The notes: generated from the letters alone by a model not told the origin. DNA of 64,000 bases from 58-81 sp012729145 (GCA_040770625.1 JAXGIW010000001.1:558001-622000), one strand, 5' to 3'; shown: positions 24,426 through 33,456, counted from the first letter of the stretch. Numbers and translations are program-made.

Positions 24426-25310
24426 ATGGCGGAGAACGTTATTGATGTAAAGGAACTCTGGAAGGTCTATTCGAAAAAGGATATCGATCTCAACGTCGAA
24501 GACGAAGAGATGGTCGAGTCGCTGGACAAGTCCAGCGACTCGGTCGTCGCCGTAAGGGATGTAACCTTCTCCGTTAAACCCGGCGAGGTCTTTATTGTCA
24601 TGGGTCTCTCGGGCAGCGGAAAATCAACGCTGATACGCTGTCTTCTTAGGCTTGTCGACATTTCCTGGGGCAGCGTGACGATCAACGGCCAGGACGTAAC
24701 GGCCATGAACAAGAAGGAACTGACGGAATTCCGACGCAACCAGGCAGCCATGGTCTTTCAGCACTACGGACTCCTCCCTCACCGGACTGTCATCGAGAAC
24801 GTTGCCTTTGGCCTGAAGCTTCGGGGGATTCCAAAGAAGGAGCGCAGGGAGAGGGCTCGCGAGACGCTCAATATCGTGGGGCTGGAGCAGTGGGGTGATT
24901 ACTATCCTGCTTCCTTGAGCGGAGGGATGCGCCAGAGGGTTGGGATAGCCCGGGCCCTGGTGGCGGACACACCCCTTTTGCTTATGGATGAGCCCTTCAG
25001 CGGTCTCGATCCCCTGATCCGGCGCGAGATGCAGGATGAACTGGTCCGGATCCAGGAGGAACTACACAAGACGATCTTCTTCGTTACCCATGACCTGGAC
25101 GAGGCCATGCGCCTTGGTGACCGCATGGCGGTAATGCGAAACGGCGAGATAGTCCAGATAGGCAGACCTCCTGAGGTCTTTGCCAATCCGGCCGACGATT
25201 ATGTCGCGAGGTTCGTGCAGGACAAGCGTGACGAGATCCGGAAGACCGACGAACAGATGGCCGCGCTGGCTGCGCAGTCTGAAAAGGCGGGGACCCCTGA
25301 TGTTTCCTGA
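24426..25310 (+). CDS. Glycine betaine/proline-type ABC ATPase
   Basis: 294-residue OpuAA/ProV-type ATPase. Walker A GLSGSGKST (about 60-68), Q-loop FQHYGLLPHRT, signature SLSGGMRQRVG, Walker B LLLMDEPFSGLDP and switch His in FFVTHDLDEAM are all present. It is shorter than osmotically regulated ProV/OpuAA proteins because the C-terminal tandem CBS domains are absent, so CBS-based ionic-strength gating is not expected. Its 3' end overlaps the permease start by 11 bp. Confidence 0.9.
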   Translation: MAENVIDVKELWKVYSKKDIDLNVEDEEMVESLDKSSDSVVAVRDVTFSVKPGEVFIVMGLSGSGKSTLIRCLLRLVDISWGSVTINGQDVTAMNKKELTEFRRNQAAMVFQHYGLLPHRTVIENVAFGLKLRGIPKKERRERARETLNIVGLEQWGDYYPASLSGGMRQRVGIARALVADTPLLLMDEPFSGLDPLIRREMQDELVRIQEELHKTIFFVTHDLDEAMRLGDRMAVMRNGEIVQIGRPPEVFANPADDYVARFVQDKRDEIRKTDEQMAALAAQSEKAGTPDVS

Positions 25311-26151
25311 AGCCTTCAAATACTCAGTTGCGAAGAGCGTTAATAGCGCCATTAAATGGCTGCTGAACACCCACGGATCGGCCTTCGACAGTTTCTCATC
25401 CGGGATACTGAGTCTTCTGCTGTGGGTGCAGGGCATTCTTGTCTCAATCCCCTGGTGGGCCTACATAGCCTTCATCGCCCTCATGGCCTGGATAGCCACA
25501 AGGAAGATCATTCCTGTTATTGTTCTCGCGGTGCTCCCGATCTTTATCGGCATGTTCGGACTCTGGCACCTGGCGCTCGAGACGCTGGCCCTGGTAATAA
25601 CATCGGTGGTGATAGCCCTTGCCATCGGGATACCCATGGGCGTTCTCATGGCTGAGGCGAGATACTTCGCAGAATTCATCAAGCCCGTGCTGGACGCCAT
25701 GCAGACCATGCCCAGCTTCGTATACCTGATCCCGGCGATGATGCTCTTCGGCCTGGGGAAGGTCCCGGCCGTTATAGCCACACTGATCTATGCCCTTCCT
25801 CCTGTGATGAGGCTCACATGTCTGGGGCTTCAGCAGGTACCCAGGCCGGTGCAGGAGGCGGCGCTGGCCTACGGCGCGACCCGGTGGCAGCTTCTCAAGG
25901 AGGTACGCATACCCCTTGCCATGCCTTCGATCCTGGCCGGTGTCAACCAGACCACCATGATGGCTCTGGCCATGGTCGTAATAGCGTCCATGATCGGAGC
26001 CCGCGGCCTGGGCCAGGAAGTTCTCATGGCCATCAACCGTATAGACGTCGGAAGAGGATTCGAGGCCGGCATCTCCATCGTTATCATGGGTATTGTCATC
26101 GACCGCATCACCCAGGGCCTCGCCAAGAGGTGGGACCCGAACAGGAAGTAA
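25300..26151 (+). CDS. Glycine betaine/proline-type ABC permease
   Basis: 283-residue ProW/OpuAB-like membrane protein with about six to seven hydrophobic helices. The MetI-type coupling loop is visible as QEAALAYGATRWQLLKEVRIPLAMPSIL. ATG 25300 is chosen because it overlaps the ATPase end in the usual coupled manner and leaves a full-length permease; the frame remains open further upstream but without a sensible product. Together with the two preceding genes this is a complete importer. The transcript runs into a repeat-rich gap. Confidence 0.9.
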   Translation: MFPEAFKYSVAKSVNSAIKWLLNTHGSAFDSFSSGILSLLLWVQGILVSIPWWAYIAFIALMAWIATRKIIPVIVLAVLPIFIGMFGLWHLALETLALVITSVVIALAIGIPMGVLMAEARYFAEFIKPVLDAMQTMPSFVYLIPAMMLFGLGKVPAVIATLIYALPPVMRLTCLGLQQVPRPVQEAALAYGATRWQLLKEVRIPLAMPSILAGVNQTTMMALAMVVIASMIGARGLGQEVLMAINRIDVGRGFEAGISIVIMGIVIDRITQGLAKRWDPNRK

Positions 26152-26492
26152 ACCTGTAACTCGTGACTCGGAAGATCAAAAGGCGTGAACGGTAAACAGT
26201 CAACAGTAAACGGTGTCACAAAAAGCTTTGAAAAGTTGTCCTTACCGTTCACCGTTTACCGTTTACGCACTTGACTCTTCGTTTAACGTCTCACGGGTTT
26301 TTCTCCTTCCTGCTGCCTGCAGCCTGACTCCTGTCTCCCCGGGCTTACGCTCTTCCGTCTCACGTCTCACGTCTTACATCTCACGCATTTGGTTTTTACG
26401 TACTTTCCCCATCGACCGGGAAGGCCTGCAACGGTTAGAATATCATCTGAGGACCTGTAACCGGTCCCACCTTCCAACATCCAAAGGAAAGG
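26152..26492. repeat. Heptamer repeat gap
   Basis: No gene seen. Arrays include GTAACTCGTGACTCG at 26156-26170 and GCGTGAACGGTAAACAGTC at about 26183-26212. An inverted GTTCACCGTTTACCGTTTAC lies at 26248-26267, and GTCTCACGTCTCACGTCTTA at about 26358-26377. The 26183 and 26248 arrays are inverted relative to one another. Confidence 0.7.
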
Positions 26493-27482
26493 ATGATGAT
26501 CTTGAGAAAAGCATCTCTGCTTGCCCTTGCTCTCCTTCTGTGCCTCGTTCCCGCCGCGCTGGCCACGGAGACGGCTCCCTCGAAATTTACCCTCTTCGTC
26601 GACGCCGGATGGGTAAAAGCTAACGCTTCCAGTGTTGTCCTGGTCGACGCCAGGGCTTCCACGCTCTACGCCAAGGGACATATCCCCGGGGCGGCGAACG
26701 CTGAATGGACCTACTTCGCCAACGTGAAGGGGCAGCCGGGCAATCCCGGCTGGGGAGAGATATTTCCCAAGGATACCCTTGCGAAAAAGATCGGCGCTCT
26801 CGGGATAAACGGCAAGAAGCCCATCGTGGTCTACGGCGACTGCGGCGGCTGGGGGCAGGAAGGCTGGGTGGCCTGGATACTTCGCCTCTCGGGGATAGAG
26901 AACGTCCGTGTTCTTGACGGAGGGTACAATGCCTGGCTCGCCGCGGGCGGTAAAGCCTCAACGACGGCGACCAAGCCCAGGGCCGTGGCCTTCTCCATAG
27001 CCTCCTTCCAGGGAGGCTACAAGGTCACCACTCCCTGGCTGGCATCCAAGCTCGGCGAGGTCAAGGTTGTAGACGCAAGGACCCCCTTCGAGTATGAAGG
27101 AGGAAGGATCTTCCAGGAGCGCCGGGGAGGGCATATCCCTGGAGCGATCAACATCCCCTATGACGTCGTCTTCAAACCCGACATGACCGTCCGGGAAGTG
27201 GAGGAACTCGACGCCATATTCAAAAGCTACGGTCTCGACCCCGAGGACGAGATAGTGGTCTACGACACCGCCGGCGTAAGGGCGGCCCACCTGGTTATGG
27301 TTCTGAGGATGGCCGGCTACGACAAGGCCCGGAACTACGACTCCTCCTTCCATGAGTGGGCCGGAACTCCAGAGCTGGAAGTGGTCCAGGGCAAGGAACC
27401 CGGCGGACAGGCACCTGCGATTGAAGAGATAGCCGAGGAGGAGCCGCCCCAGCCGGAAGCCGCGGAAGGGCAGTCCTCCTAG
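26493..27482 (+). CDS. Exported double-rhodanese sulfurtransferase
   Basis: 329 residues: a signal peptide (to about residue 27, cleaved after ALA), then two rhodanese domains (about 40-155 and 175-310) and an acidic Pro-rich tail. The first domain keeps an active-loop Cys (VYGDCGGWGQEG). The second has VYDTAGVRAAH with no Cys. In canonical thiosulfate sulfurtransferases it is the second domain that carries the Cys, so the arrangement is reversed. It would act in the periplasm on thiosulfate or another sulfane donor. Three bases separate it from the kinase gene. Confidence 0.85.
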   Translation: MMILRKASLLALALLLCLVPAALATETAPSKFTLFVDAGWVKANASSVVLVDARASTLYAKGHIPGAANAEWTYFANVKGQPGNPGWGEIFPKDTLAKKIGALGINGKKPIVVYGDCGGWGQEGWVAWILRLSGIENVRVLDGGYNAWLAAGGKASTTATKPRAVAFSIASFQGGYKVTTPWLASKLGEVKVVDARTPFEYEGGRIFQERRGGHIPGAINIPYDVVFKPDMTVREVEELDAIFKSYGLDPEDEIVVYDTAGVRAAHLVMVLRMAGYDKARNYDSSFHEWAGTPELEVVQGKEPGGQAPAIEEIAEEEPPQPEAAEGQSS

Positions 27483-27485
27483 AAT

Positions 27486-29126
27486 ATGTCCATTTCGGTC
27501 GAGATAGCCGGCGGGGGCTCCTACAGCCTGGACCCCCCCGTCGACGGCCAGGACCTTCTGCAGAAGCTGGGTGCCGGATGCGACAGGAAGATCGTCGCAT
27601 GGCACGTGAACCGCTACCTGAGACCTCTGGATTGGCCTCTCAGGGAAGACTCACTTATCGATTTCGTCGACACCTCCTCCTTCGAAGGAATGTCAGTCTA
27701 CAGGGGCACGCTGGTCTTTGCCCTATCCCTGGCCTGCCGTGGAGCCCTCGGCGACGGAATATCGGTACGCCACTCCATCAGTGACGGATACTACTGCGAA
27801 CTCCAGTCAGGACCGGCCTCGCCGGAACAGACGGGCCTGGTCCGGGATGCGATGGAGTATATCATCCGCAGGGACCTTCCCGTAAGGAGGGAGGTCCTCA
27901 GCATCGACTCCGCCGAGAGGATACTTCTGCAGCAGAACGAGCCCGACACGGCGGATCTTCTCAAGTACGCAGGAGTGGATCCGGTGAACCTGTACCAGTG
28001 CGACGGAGTCTACGGCTTCTTCTACGGCCCCCTGGCACCTTCGACCGGCTACCTCTCCTCCTGGGAGCTGGTCCCTTTCCGGGAAGGGATGGTCCTGAGG
28101 TTCCCTACCGTTGCATATCCCCTGGAACTTCCCCCCTTTACCCCCGCCGAGAAGCTGGCCGACGTATTTAACGAATACGGCGACTGGCTACAGATCCTCG
28201 GGGTAAAGACCATGGAGAACCTTCACAGCCAGGTGATCGACAACAAGGCCAGAGAGCTCGTCCTGGTTAGCGAGGCCCTTCACAGCCAGAAGCTCAACAG
28301 TATGTCCGAACGCATAACGGCAGGGCACAAGAAGAGACTGATCTGCATCTCCGGTCCCTCGGGGTCCGGCAAGACCACAACTGCGGAGAGGCTCTCTATC
28401 CATCTCCGGGCCATGGGAGTTAAGCCCCTGGCGGTATCACTGGACGACTACTTCCTGGACCGTGAGAAGACCCCCCGCGACTCTGAAGGCAACTACGACT
28501 TCGAAGCCATCGAAGCCCTGGACCTGGAGCTTATTAACGGGCAGCTTGAGGATCTTCTGGAGGGCAGGGAGGTTACCCTCCCGCGATTCAACTTCCTTAC
28601 CGGCAAACGTGAAGAGGGTCCCAGGGTAAGGATGGGCAAAGACGACATCCTTATCATCGAGGGGATCCACGGGCTCAACAGCAGGATCACCAGCCAGATA
28701 CCGGCGGACATCAAGTTCAGCGTCTACATCTCGCCTCTCACCGGCATTAGCCTGGACAGGCACAACAGGACCAGCACCACCGACAACAGGCTCCTGAGGA
28801 GGCTCGTCAGGGACCGGCGGCTCAGGGGCAAGAGCGCATCCACGACCCTTGCGCAGTGGCCTTCGGTTATCAGGGGGGCTCAGAGGTACATCTTCCCCTA
28901 CCAGGAGCTTGCAGACGAGATGTTCAACTCGGCGCTGGTCTACGAACTCGCCGTCCTCAAGGGCTACGCTGAACCGATGCTGAGGACCGTCAGGGAGGAT
29001 TCGCCAGAGTTCGGCGAGGCAGCTCGTCTACTCAATATCCTTCGATTCATACCCTATATTCCTGCCGATTACGTCCCTGACAACTCCATCCTCAGGGAGT
29101 TCATCGGAGGCGGGTGCTTTGAGTAA
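27486..29126 (+). CDS. TGS-domain nucleoside kinase (uridine kinase-like)
   Basis: 546 residues in three parts. First comes a TGS-like domain (about 1-65), then a threonyl-tRNA-synthetase-type second additional domain (about 70-230, with VRHSISDGYYCEL). Last is a uridine-kinase-like P-loop domain from about 280, with Walker A GPSGSGKTTTAERL at 290-297, DDYFLDREKTP, and IIEGIHGLNS. This fusion is a known bacterial nucleoside kinase architecture; substrate preference varies and is not decided here. Its start lies 3 bp after the rhodanese stop with only a weak ribosome site, suggesting translational coupling. Confidence 0.88.
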   Translation: MSISVEIAGGGSYSLDPPVDGQDLLQKLGAGCDRKIVAWHVNRYLRPLDWPLREDSLIDFVDTSSFEGMSVYRGTLVFALSLACRGALGDGISVRHSISDGYYCELQSGPASPEQTGLVRDAMEYIIRRDLPVRREVLSIDSAERILLQQNEPDTADLLKYAGVDPVNLYQCDGVYGFFYGPLAPSTGYLSSWELVPFREGMVLRFPTVAYPLELPPFTPAEKLADVFNEYGDWLQILGVKTMENLHSQVIDNKARELVLVSEALHSQKLNSMSERITAGHKKRLICISGPSGSGKTTTAERLSIHLRAMGVKPLAVSLDDYFLDREKTPRDSEGNYDFEAIEALDLELINGQLEDLLEGREVTLPRFNFLTGKREEGPRVRMGKDDILIIEGIHGLNSRITSQIPADIKFSVYISPLTGISLDRHNRTSTTDNRLLRRLVRDRRLRGKSASTTLAQWPSVIRGAQRYIFPYQELADEMFNSALVYELAVLKGYAEPMLRTVREDSPEFGEAARLLNILRFIPYIPADYVPDNSILREFIGGGCFE

Positions 29127-29426
29127 GGGCATATTGCGTAATAAGTTAGACGTGAGAAGTGAGATGAAAAACCCCTGGATCGAGGCCAGACCCGAGAACT
29201 TGCACCACAGAGGACGCAGAGGGCCGCAGAGAAAATCTTTTTGCTGTATAAACCAGGAAAGTAAAGCCTTGGGGTCAGACCTTGAATTTAAGCATTTGCA
29301 TGCAATAACTCTGGCAGCAGGAGTAAGACTTCAGGAAGAGAAAGATCGACTGCGTAAACGGCACCTAGTCGCTTTCGCTCCGGGCAGCGCGAAGCCTCCC
29401 GAGGTGATCCACCGAGGTTCTCTCCC
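29127..29426. repeat. Repeat gap containing a RAYT-type REP copy
   Basis: No gene seen. Contains a nonamer block CACCACAGAGGACGCAGAGG at about 29202-29221 and a solitary REP copy at 29269-29300 (GGGGTCAGACCTTGAATT core). A CGAAGCGAAAG-related fragment lies near 29380-29400. Confidence 0.65.
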
Positions 29427-30245
29427 ATGCGCGTAACCATGTCCGACGTCGCCAAGGCAGCTGGAGTCAACAAGGCGACGGTCAGCCGGGTTCTCCGGGG
29501 CGATTCCCGCATCAGCCCTTCCACAAGCGAAAAGGTCTGGGCGGCCGTAAAGGAGCTGGGCTATCGCCCCGATGCCATTGCCAGGGGTCTCTCCAGCAGC
29601 AGCAGTGACACGGTCGGTGTCTTCCTGAGGGATATCTCCTCCCCCTGGGCAGGTGAATACCTGGCCGGCCTGGAGAGGGTGCTCTCACGCCACGGTATTG
29701 AGTTCATCCTCCGCGCGACCGGGGGCGACCCGCAGCAGAGGCGAAACGCCATGTACCGGCTCCTCTCGAGGAGGGTCGACGGATTCGTCTGGCTTGACGG
29801 TGAACCGGAACCTGACGCCGGCATCCCTTCCATTACCGTGGGCAGAACCAGGGCCGGAGGGGCCTCAGTGTCAGTCGATATCGGTTCCGCCGCTTCACAG
29901 CTGACCCGGCTGGCTGAAGGCCGCAAGATCGAGGTCTTCCAGGGGGAGAACCCCCTTTTCCCCGGCATTCAGGTTCTCCTGCCGGGGGATACGGAAAGGG
30001 GAGGAGGGACTGTCAGAATCTTTGACGGTCTCCTTCCTCCCCGGAACGGATCCTCTTCAGAGGGTATTGCCGTTGTCTGCGCCACCAGGCGATGCCCCGT
30101 GGTCCCTTCCGGGGCCTGGAAGCTCTACTGGCCCGCCTTCGAACTGGGCACACTATCGGCCAGGCTGCTTCTGAACACCATTCAGGCCAAGGGCGTCCGC
30201 CCCGGCGCAGTTTCGGTACTCCCTGTCCTTTCGGGCCCCTTCTAA
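29427..30245 (+). CDS. Short LacI-family transcriptional regulator
   Basis: 272 residues. The N-terminal helix-turn-helix and hinge are textbook LacI: TMSDVAKAAGVNKATVSRVL then LGYRPDAIARGLSS. The effector domain begins normally (VGVFLRDISSPWAGEYLAGLE) but is about 60-70 residues shorter than usual. It lacks a recognisable second ligand-binding half and ends with a degenerate ASVLLNTI-like stretch (ARLLLNTIQAKGVRP). It may bind DNA without a sugar ligand, or be decaying. ATG 29439 is an alternative start. Its end overlaps the convergent homoserine dehydrogenase gene by 4 bp. Confidence 0.8.
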   Translation: MRVTMSDVAKAAGVNKATVSRVLRGDSRISPSTSEKVWAAVKELGYRPDAIARGLSSSSSDTVGVFLRDISSPWAGEYLAGLERVLSRHGIEFILRATGGDPQQRRNAMYRLLSRRVDGFVWLDGEPEPDAGIPSITVGRTRAGGASVSVDIGSAASQLTRLAEGRKIEVFQGENPLFPGIQVLLPGDTERGGGTVRIFDGLLPPRNGSSSEGIAVVCATRRCPVVPSGAWKLYWPAFELGTLSARLLLNTIQAKGVRPGAVSVLPVLSGPF

Positions 30246-31273
30246 TCCTTTCCGTGTATCCTGTTCACTGCCAGAAGGTCTGTCAGAAGGGCCTGGCCGG
30301 TCTCCACCCTCCCGGCACCGGGTCCCACAATAGTGACCTCTCCAAGGTGGTCGGTGACCAGGGTAAGTGCATTGGTGGCATCCATGATCCCCGCCAGAGG
30401 GTGGGTCAGGGGGACCTCCCCTGGAGCGACTTTCGCGACCAGCTTGCCCCCATCCCTTCCGACCTCTGCGATCAGCTTTATCCTTGCACCCCTGCCCTTG
30501 GCAGAGGCAATATCATCCGGCGTGATATCCGTTATCCCCTTGCGATCCACATCTTCCACTTTTATCGGTTCACCCATGATGACCTTGGCAAGCACCTGGA
30601 CCTTCACCGCCGCGTCCCAACCCTCCACGTCACCGGTGGGGTCCGCTTCGGCATAACCCAGCTCCTGGGCCTTTTTCAGGGCCTCGTCGTAGTCCATGCC
30701 CTCTTCCATCCGGGAAAGGATGTAGTTGGTGGTCCCGTTGACGATACCCATGGCTCCCGTGATGTCGCAGCCGGCCAGGGCCTCGCGGGCAAGGTTCAGC
30801 GTCGGAGTTCCGCTCATTACCACGCCCTCGAAAAAGTAGGAGACCCCCGTGCTCTCGGCCAGGGCCAGCAGCTCTGGGAGTGCGATCGATACGGGGCCCT
30901 TGTTGGTGGATACCACGTGAACGCCCTTCTCCAGGGCGGTCCTGATATGGCTTACGCCCGGTTCTCCTGTGGTGAGGTCCGTGTAGGTTGCCTCGGTGAT
31001 CACCTGGGCATAACCCCCCCTGATCAGCGAGAGGGTGTCCTTCTCAGTCGCGTCGGGGTGGTTCTTCAGGGTCCCGTTTTTATCGATCTCCTCGAGAATG
31101 GACCTCAGATCGACGCCGGCGGAGTTCAGAACCGAACCCTTCACCGGGTCAGCGATGAAGGTCACCTTGCACTCGAAACCGTAGCGCTCCCTGAGGGTAC
31201 ACCGCTTTTCCTCCAGAATCCTTGCCAGTCCCTGACCCACGTTGCCGAATCCTACCAAACCCAGATTCCACAT
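30242..31273 (-). CDS. hom: Homoserine dehydrogenase
   Basis: 343 residues. An NAD(P)-binding GLVGFGNVGQGLARIL loop at the N-terminus is followed by VVSTNKGPVSIALPEL and FFEGVVMSGTPTLNL. The catalytic core is GIVNGTTNYILSRM to EADPTGDVEGWDAAVK, containing the catalytic Lys. It reduces aspartate semialdehyde to homoserine for threonine and methionine synthesis. The C-terminal ACT domain of feedback-regulated enzymes is absent, so threonine control is not expected through this protein. It lies 19 bp downstream of the aldehyde oxidoreductase gene on the same strand. Confidence 0.92.
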   Translation of the reverse strand: MWNLGLVGFGNVGQGLARILEEKRCTLRERYGFECKVTFIADPVKGSVLNSAGVDLRSILEEIDKNGTLKNHPDATEKDTLSLIRGGYAQVITEATYTDLTTGEPGVSHIRTALEKGVHVVSTNKGPVSIALPELLALAESTGVSYFFEGVVMSGTPTLNLAREALAGCDITGAMGIVNGTTNYILSRMEEGMDYDEALKKAQELGYAEADPTGDVEGWDAAVKVQVLAKVIMGEPIKVEDVDRKGITDITPDDIASAKGRGARIKLIAEVGRDGGKLVAKVAPGEVPLTHPLAGIMDATNALTLVTDHLGEVTIVGPGAGRVETGQALLTDLLAVNRIHGKD

Positions 31274-31292
31274 ATCCAGAGATCACCTCCTG

Positions 31293-33086
31293 TCAAATTC
31301 GCACCTGGATCCCCAGTCTCTCAACCGTTTCGGCCTTGGGGCGTCCGTCGCTGTCCCATCCTCTCAGTTCATAGTACTCCTCAAGCATCCTGTCGAAGTC
31401 CTCACGCTTGAGGGATACCTTCTCTTCACCCCTGGGTGGCATGGGAAGCGGGTCCTCGAACATCCTCGGCGGCAGGGTATCGTCCTTCCTTGAGATCCCT
31501 GCCTCACGGATGTTGAACATCCTGATATGGTTCCAGATCCTCTCGCCGGCAGTGAGGTATTCCTCCTCGCTGATATCCCAGCCGGTTACGTGCCTGAGAC
31601 AGGCCAAAGCCCTCTCCTGGGCGTAAGGAGCGAAGTCACATACCACCAGCGAATATGCTGCTGCTCTCTCGTCCTGGACCGTTTTGACCGTCTTTGCCAT
31701 TCCCTCCGTGGAGAAGCGGGGCAGGTGCCCGTCCAGTTCGCCGAGCACCGTCCAGGCTCTCTGGTGGCAGCCTCCGCGGTCGGAGGTGGCGTAGGCCAGG
31801 GCCATTCCCCAGGTCGCCCTGGGTTCGTAACCGGGAAGCTCAAGCCCCTTCACGTGGATGGCGAAGTGGTCCGTGTCATTGCCGATCTCCGCGGCGGCGG
31901 CCTTTACCCCATTGGCCAGGACCTCTCCGAGACCTCTCCTGTAGGCGACGTCCTCAAGAAGTTTAGCCTGTCCTTCGGCATCGCCGAACTCCGGCGCTTC
32001 GGGGAGGATGCCTCTCTGCCGGCACTCCATGGCGAAACCCGCTATGCCCCCGGCCGATATGGTGTCCAGTCCCAGCTGGTTGCAGATCCTTACGGCCTTT
32101 GTCAGCAGGGGCATCTTCCCAACACCGTTGTTGCTCCCCAGGAGGGCGATGGACTCGTACTCCACCTTGACAGGGTGTCCGTCGTCCTCAAGGACCTTGC
32201 CGCAGATGATGGGGCAGTTGGAGCAGGCCACGTCCTTCTTGGTATAGTGCCTGAGGTTAGTCGAGACCAGCCCGTAGATGGGCACGAAGTAACCCTGCTG
32301 GAAGTTGTACGATGGCAGAATGCCCGTTCGGCTCATGGATTCCACCAGTGACGACGTCCCCACTATACGTCGAGTGTGGATCTGGTCATTGGCATTTATT
32401 GCCTTGACTATCTCTGCCACCTGTTCCCTGAAGGGGCCCTCCTCGGCGATTGGGATGCTGCCGGTTCCCCTGACGGCTATGGCCTTGAGGTTCTTGCTTC
32501 CCATGACCGCCCCGGTGCCGCCCCGTCCAGCGACACCGGCTCTGGACTTGTCGCTGTCGCTGTCCATGGTTATGGTGGCAATGGGAACAAGGTTCTCCCC
32601 CGCAGGACCTATCACCGCTACTCGGGCGTTACCGTCGGTCTTCTCCCGGACTGCAAAGACAGTGTCGTCAACGGTCTTTCCCCAGAGGTCCGAGGCGTCC
32701 CGGAGCTCCGCCTTGCCGTCTTCCAGCCAGAGATAGGCAGGTCTGTCCGCCTTGCCGGTGACGATGATCCCGTCGTAGCCCGCCATCCTCAGTTCCTTTG
32801 CGAAGTGTCCGCCGGCATGACTGTCGACGTACATGCCGGTAAGCGGCGACCTGGTTACCACGACGAAGCGCCCCGAGGTCGGGAAAGCGGTCCCCGTGAA
32901 GGGCCCCGTCAGAAAGATCAGGACGTTCCCGGGGTCCAGTGCCCCCGTTCCGGGCGCCATCATGGAATCCAGCAGGTAGACTCCCAGACCCTTTCCTCCT
33001 ATGTACTTCCTTGCGATCTCTTCAGGGACCACATGGTCCCTGAAAGATCCCGATCCAAGATCGACGTGCAGAAACTTCCCGTACAT
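31293..33086 (-). CDS. Aldehyde:ferredoxin oxidoreductase (tungsten)
   Basis: 597 residues of the AOR family, which oxidises aldehydes to acids (or the reverse) using a tungstopterin, a [4Fe-4S] cluster and ferredoxin. It begins MYGKFLHVDLGSGS. Family blocks are KYIGGKGLGVYLL, RSPLTGMYVDSHAGG, and GAVMGSKNLKAIAVRG. Cluster ligands are in CSNCPIIC (C-x2-C-x3-C), with the fourth Cys in ALACLRHVTG near residue 505. Length matches the family. Amino-acid fermenters use such enzymes on aldehydes from 2-oxo acids. GGGGGGAAG precedes the start. A short leader ORF lies upstream on the same strand. Confidence 0.93.
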   Translation of the reverse strand: MYGKFLHVDLGSGSFRDHVVPEEIARKYIGGKGLGVYLLDSMMAPGTGALDPGNVLIFLTGPFTGTAFPTSGRFVVVTRSPLTGMYVDSHAGGHFAKELRMAGYDGIIVTGKADRPAYLWLEDGKAELRDASDLWGKTVDDTVFAVREKTDGNARVAVIGPAGENLVPIATITMDSDSDKSRAGVAGRGGTGAVMGSKNLKAIAVRGTGSIPIAEEGPFREQVAEIVKAINANDQIHTRRIVGTSSLVESMSRTGILPSYNFQQGYFVPIYGLVSTNLRHYTKKDVACSNCPIICGKVLEDDGHPVKVEYESIALLGSNNGVGKMPLLTKAVRICNQLGLDTISAGGIAGFAMECRQRGILPEAPEFGDAEGQAKLLEDVAYRRGLGEVLANGVKAAAAEIGNDTDHFAIHVKGLELPGYEPRATWGMALAYATSDRGGCHQRAWTVLGELDGHLPRFSTEGMAKTVKTVQDERAAAYSLVVCDFAPYAQERALACLRHVTGWDISEEEYLTAGERIWNHIRMFNIREAGISRKDDTLPPRMFEDPLPMPPRGEEKVSLKREDFDRMLEEYYELRGWDSDGRPKAETVERLGIQVRI

Positions 33087-33355
33087 CTCTCTTCCCCCCT
33101 TGCGAGATCGGAAAAATTGGCGTATTGGTCCGCCTGTTCTGCGGGGCTAAAAAAACCGAATAACTTCGCTATGATCCTCTCCGAAACGGTGTCGCGGATC
33201 TCCCTCTTAGCCTCTCGAGTGGCCTCTTTCAGGTCTCTGCTGAGCCTGTAGGTCTCTCCTGCTGCCCCGGTCTTCCCGGAGAAAGATATCAGTTCTTCTT
33301 TGATCCTTGAACATTCCCCAAGGGAGCGGATGATGCTGTCACAGGCAAGCCCCAG
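32999..33355 (-). other. Open frame after an in-frame TAG, overlapping the AOR start
   Basis: Continuing the frame of the 26-codon ORF past its TAG gives 118 further sense codons before TAG at 32999-33001. The stretch up to the AOR start reads like protein, with a charged helical segment (YRLSRDLKEATREAKREIRD) followed by FGFFSPAEQADQYANF. Its codon use (AGG, CTC, GAG, ATC) resembles that of the neighbouring genes. It has no ATG, GTG or TTG start of its own before the AOR overlap. A nonsense-interrupted gene, readthrough of TAG, and chance are all possible. Confidence 0.4.
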
Positions 33356-33436
33356 CTACCAGAGGAAACCCATGAGGAAGATCATGAAAAAGATCAGGAA
33401 CGTACCCAAACCTTTTACCTCCTGAAAAACCATCAT
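33356..33436 (-). CDS. 26-residue hydrophobic peptide upstream of AOR
   Basis: ATG-ATG start with GGAGG 7 nt upstream, ending at a TAG. The product is a single predicted membrane helix (GTFLIFFMIFLMGFLW) with a short charged N-terminus. The ribosome site lies inside a perfect 7-bp inverted repeat at 33439-33456. Whether it is an independent small membrane protein, a leader peptide for the AOR operon, or the N-terminus of the longer interrupted frame that follows cannot be decided from sequence alone. Confidence 0.5.
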   Translation of the reverse strand: MMVFQEVKGLGTFLIFFMIFLMGFLW

Positions 33437-33438
33437 AG

Positions 33439-33456
33439 TATAGCCTCCAGGCTATA
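33439..33456 (-). promoter_or_regulatory. Hairpin enclosing the ribosome site of the 26-codon ORF
   Basis: Perfect inverted repeat TATAGCC / GGCTATA with a 4-nt loop. On the minus strand it contains the GGAGG of the small ORF. It would either mask that ribosome site or serve as a protein operator. Confidence 0.5.

Noticed and set aside
30092..31411. Long plus-strand frame across hom
   Set aside because: Antisense to an intact homoserine dehydrogenase; low-complexity product without motifs.
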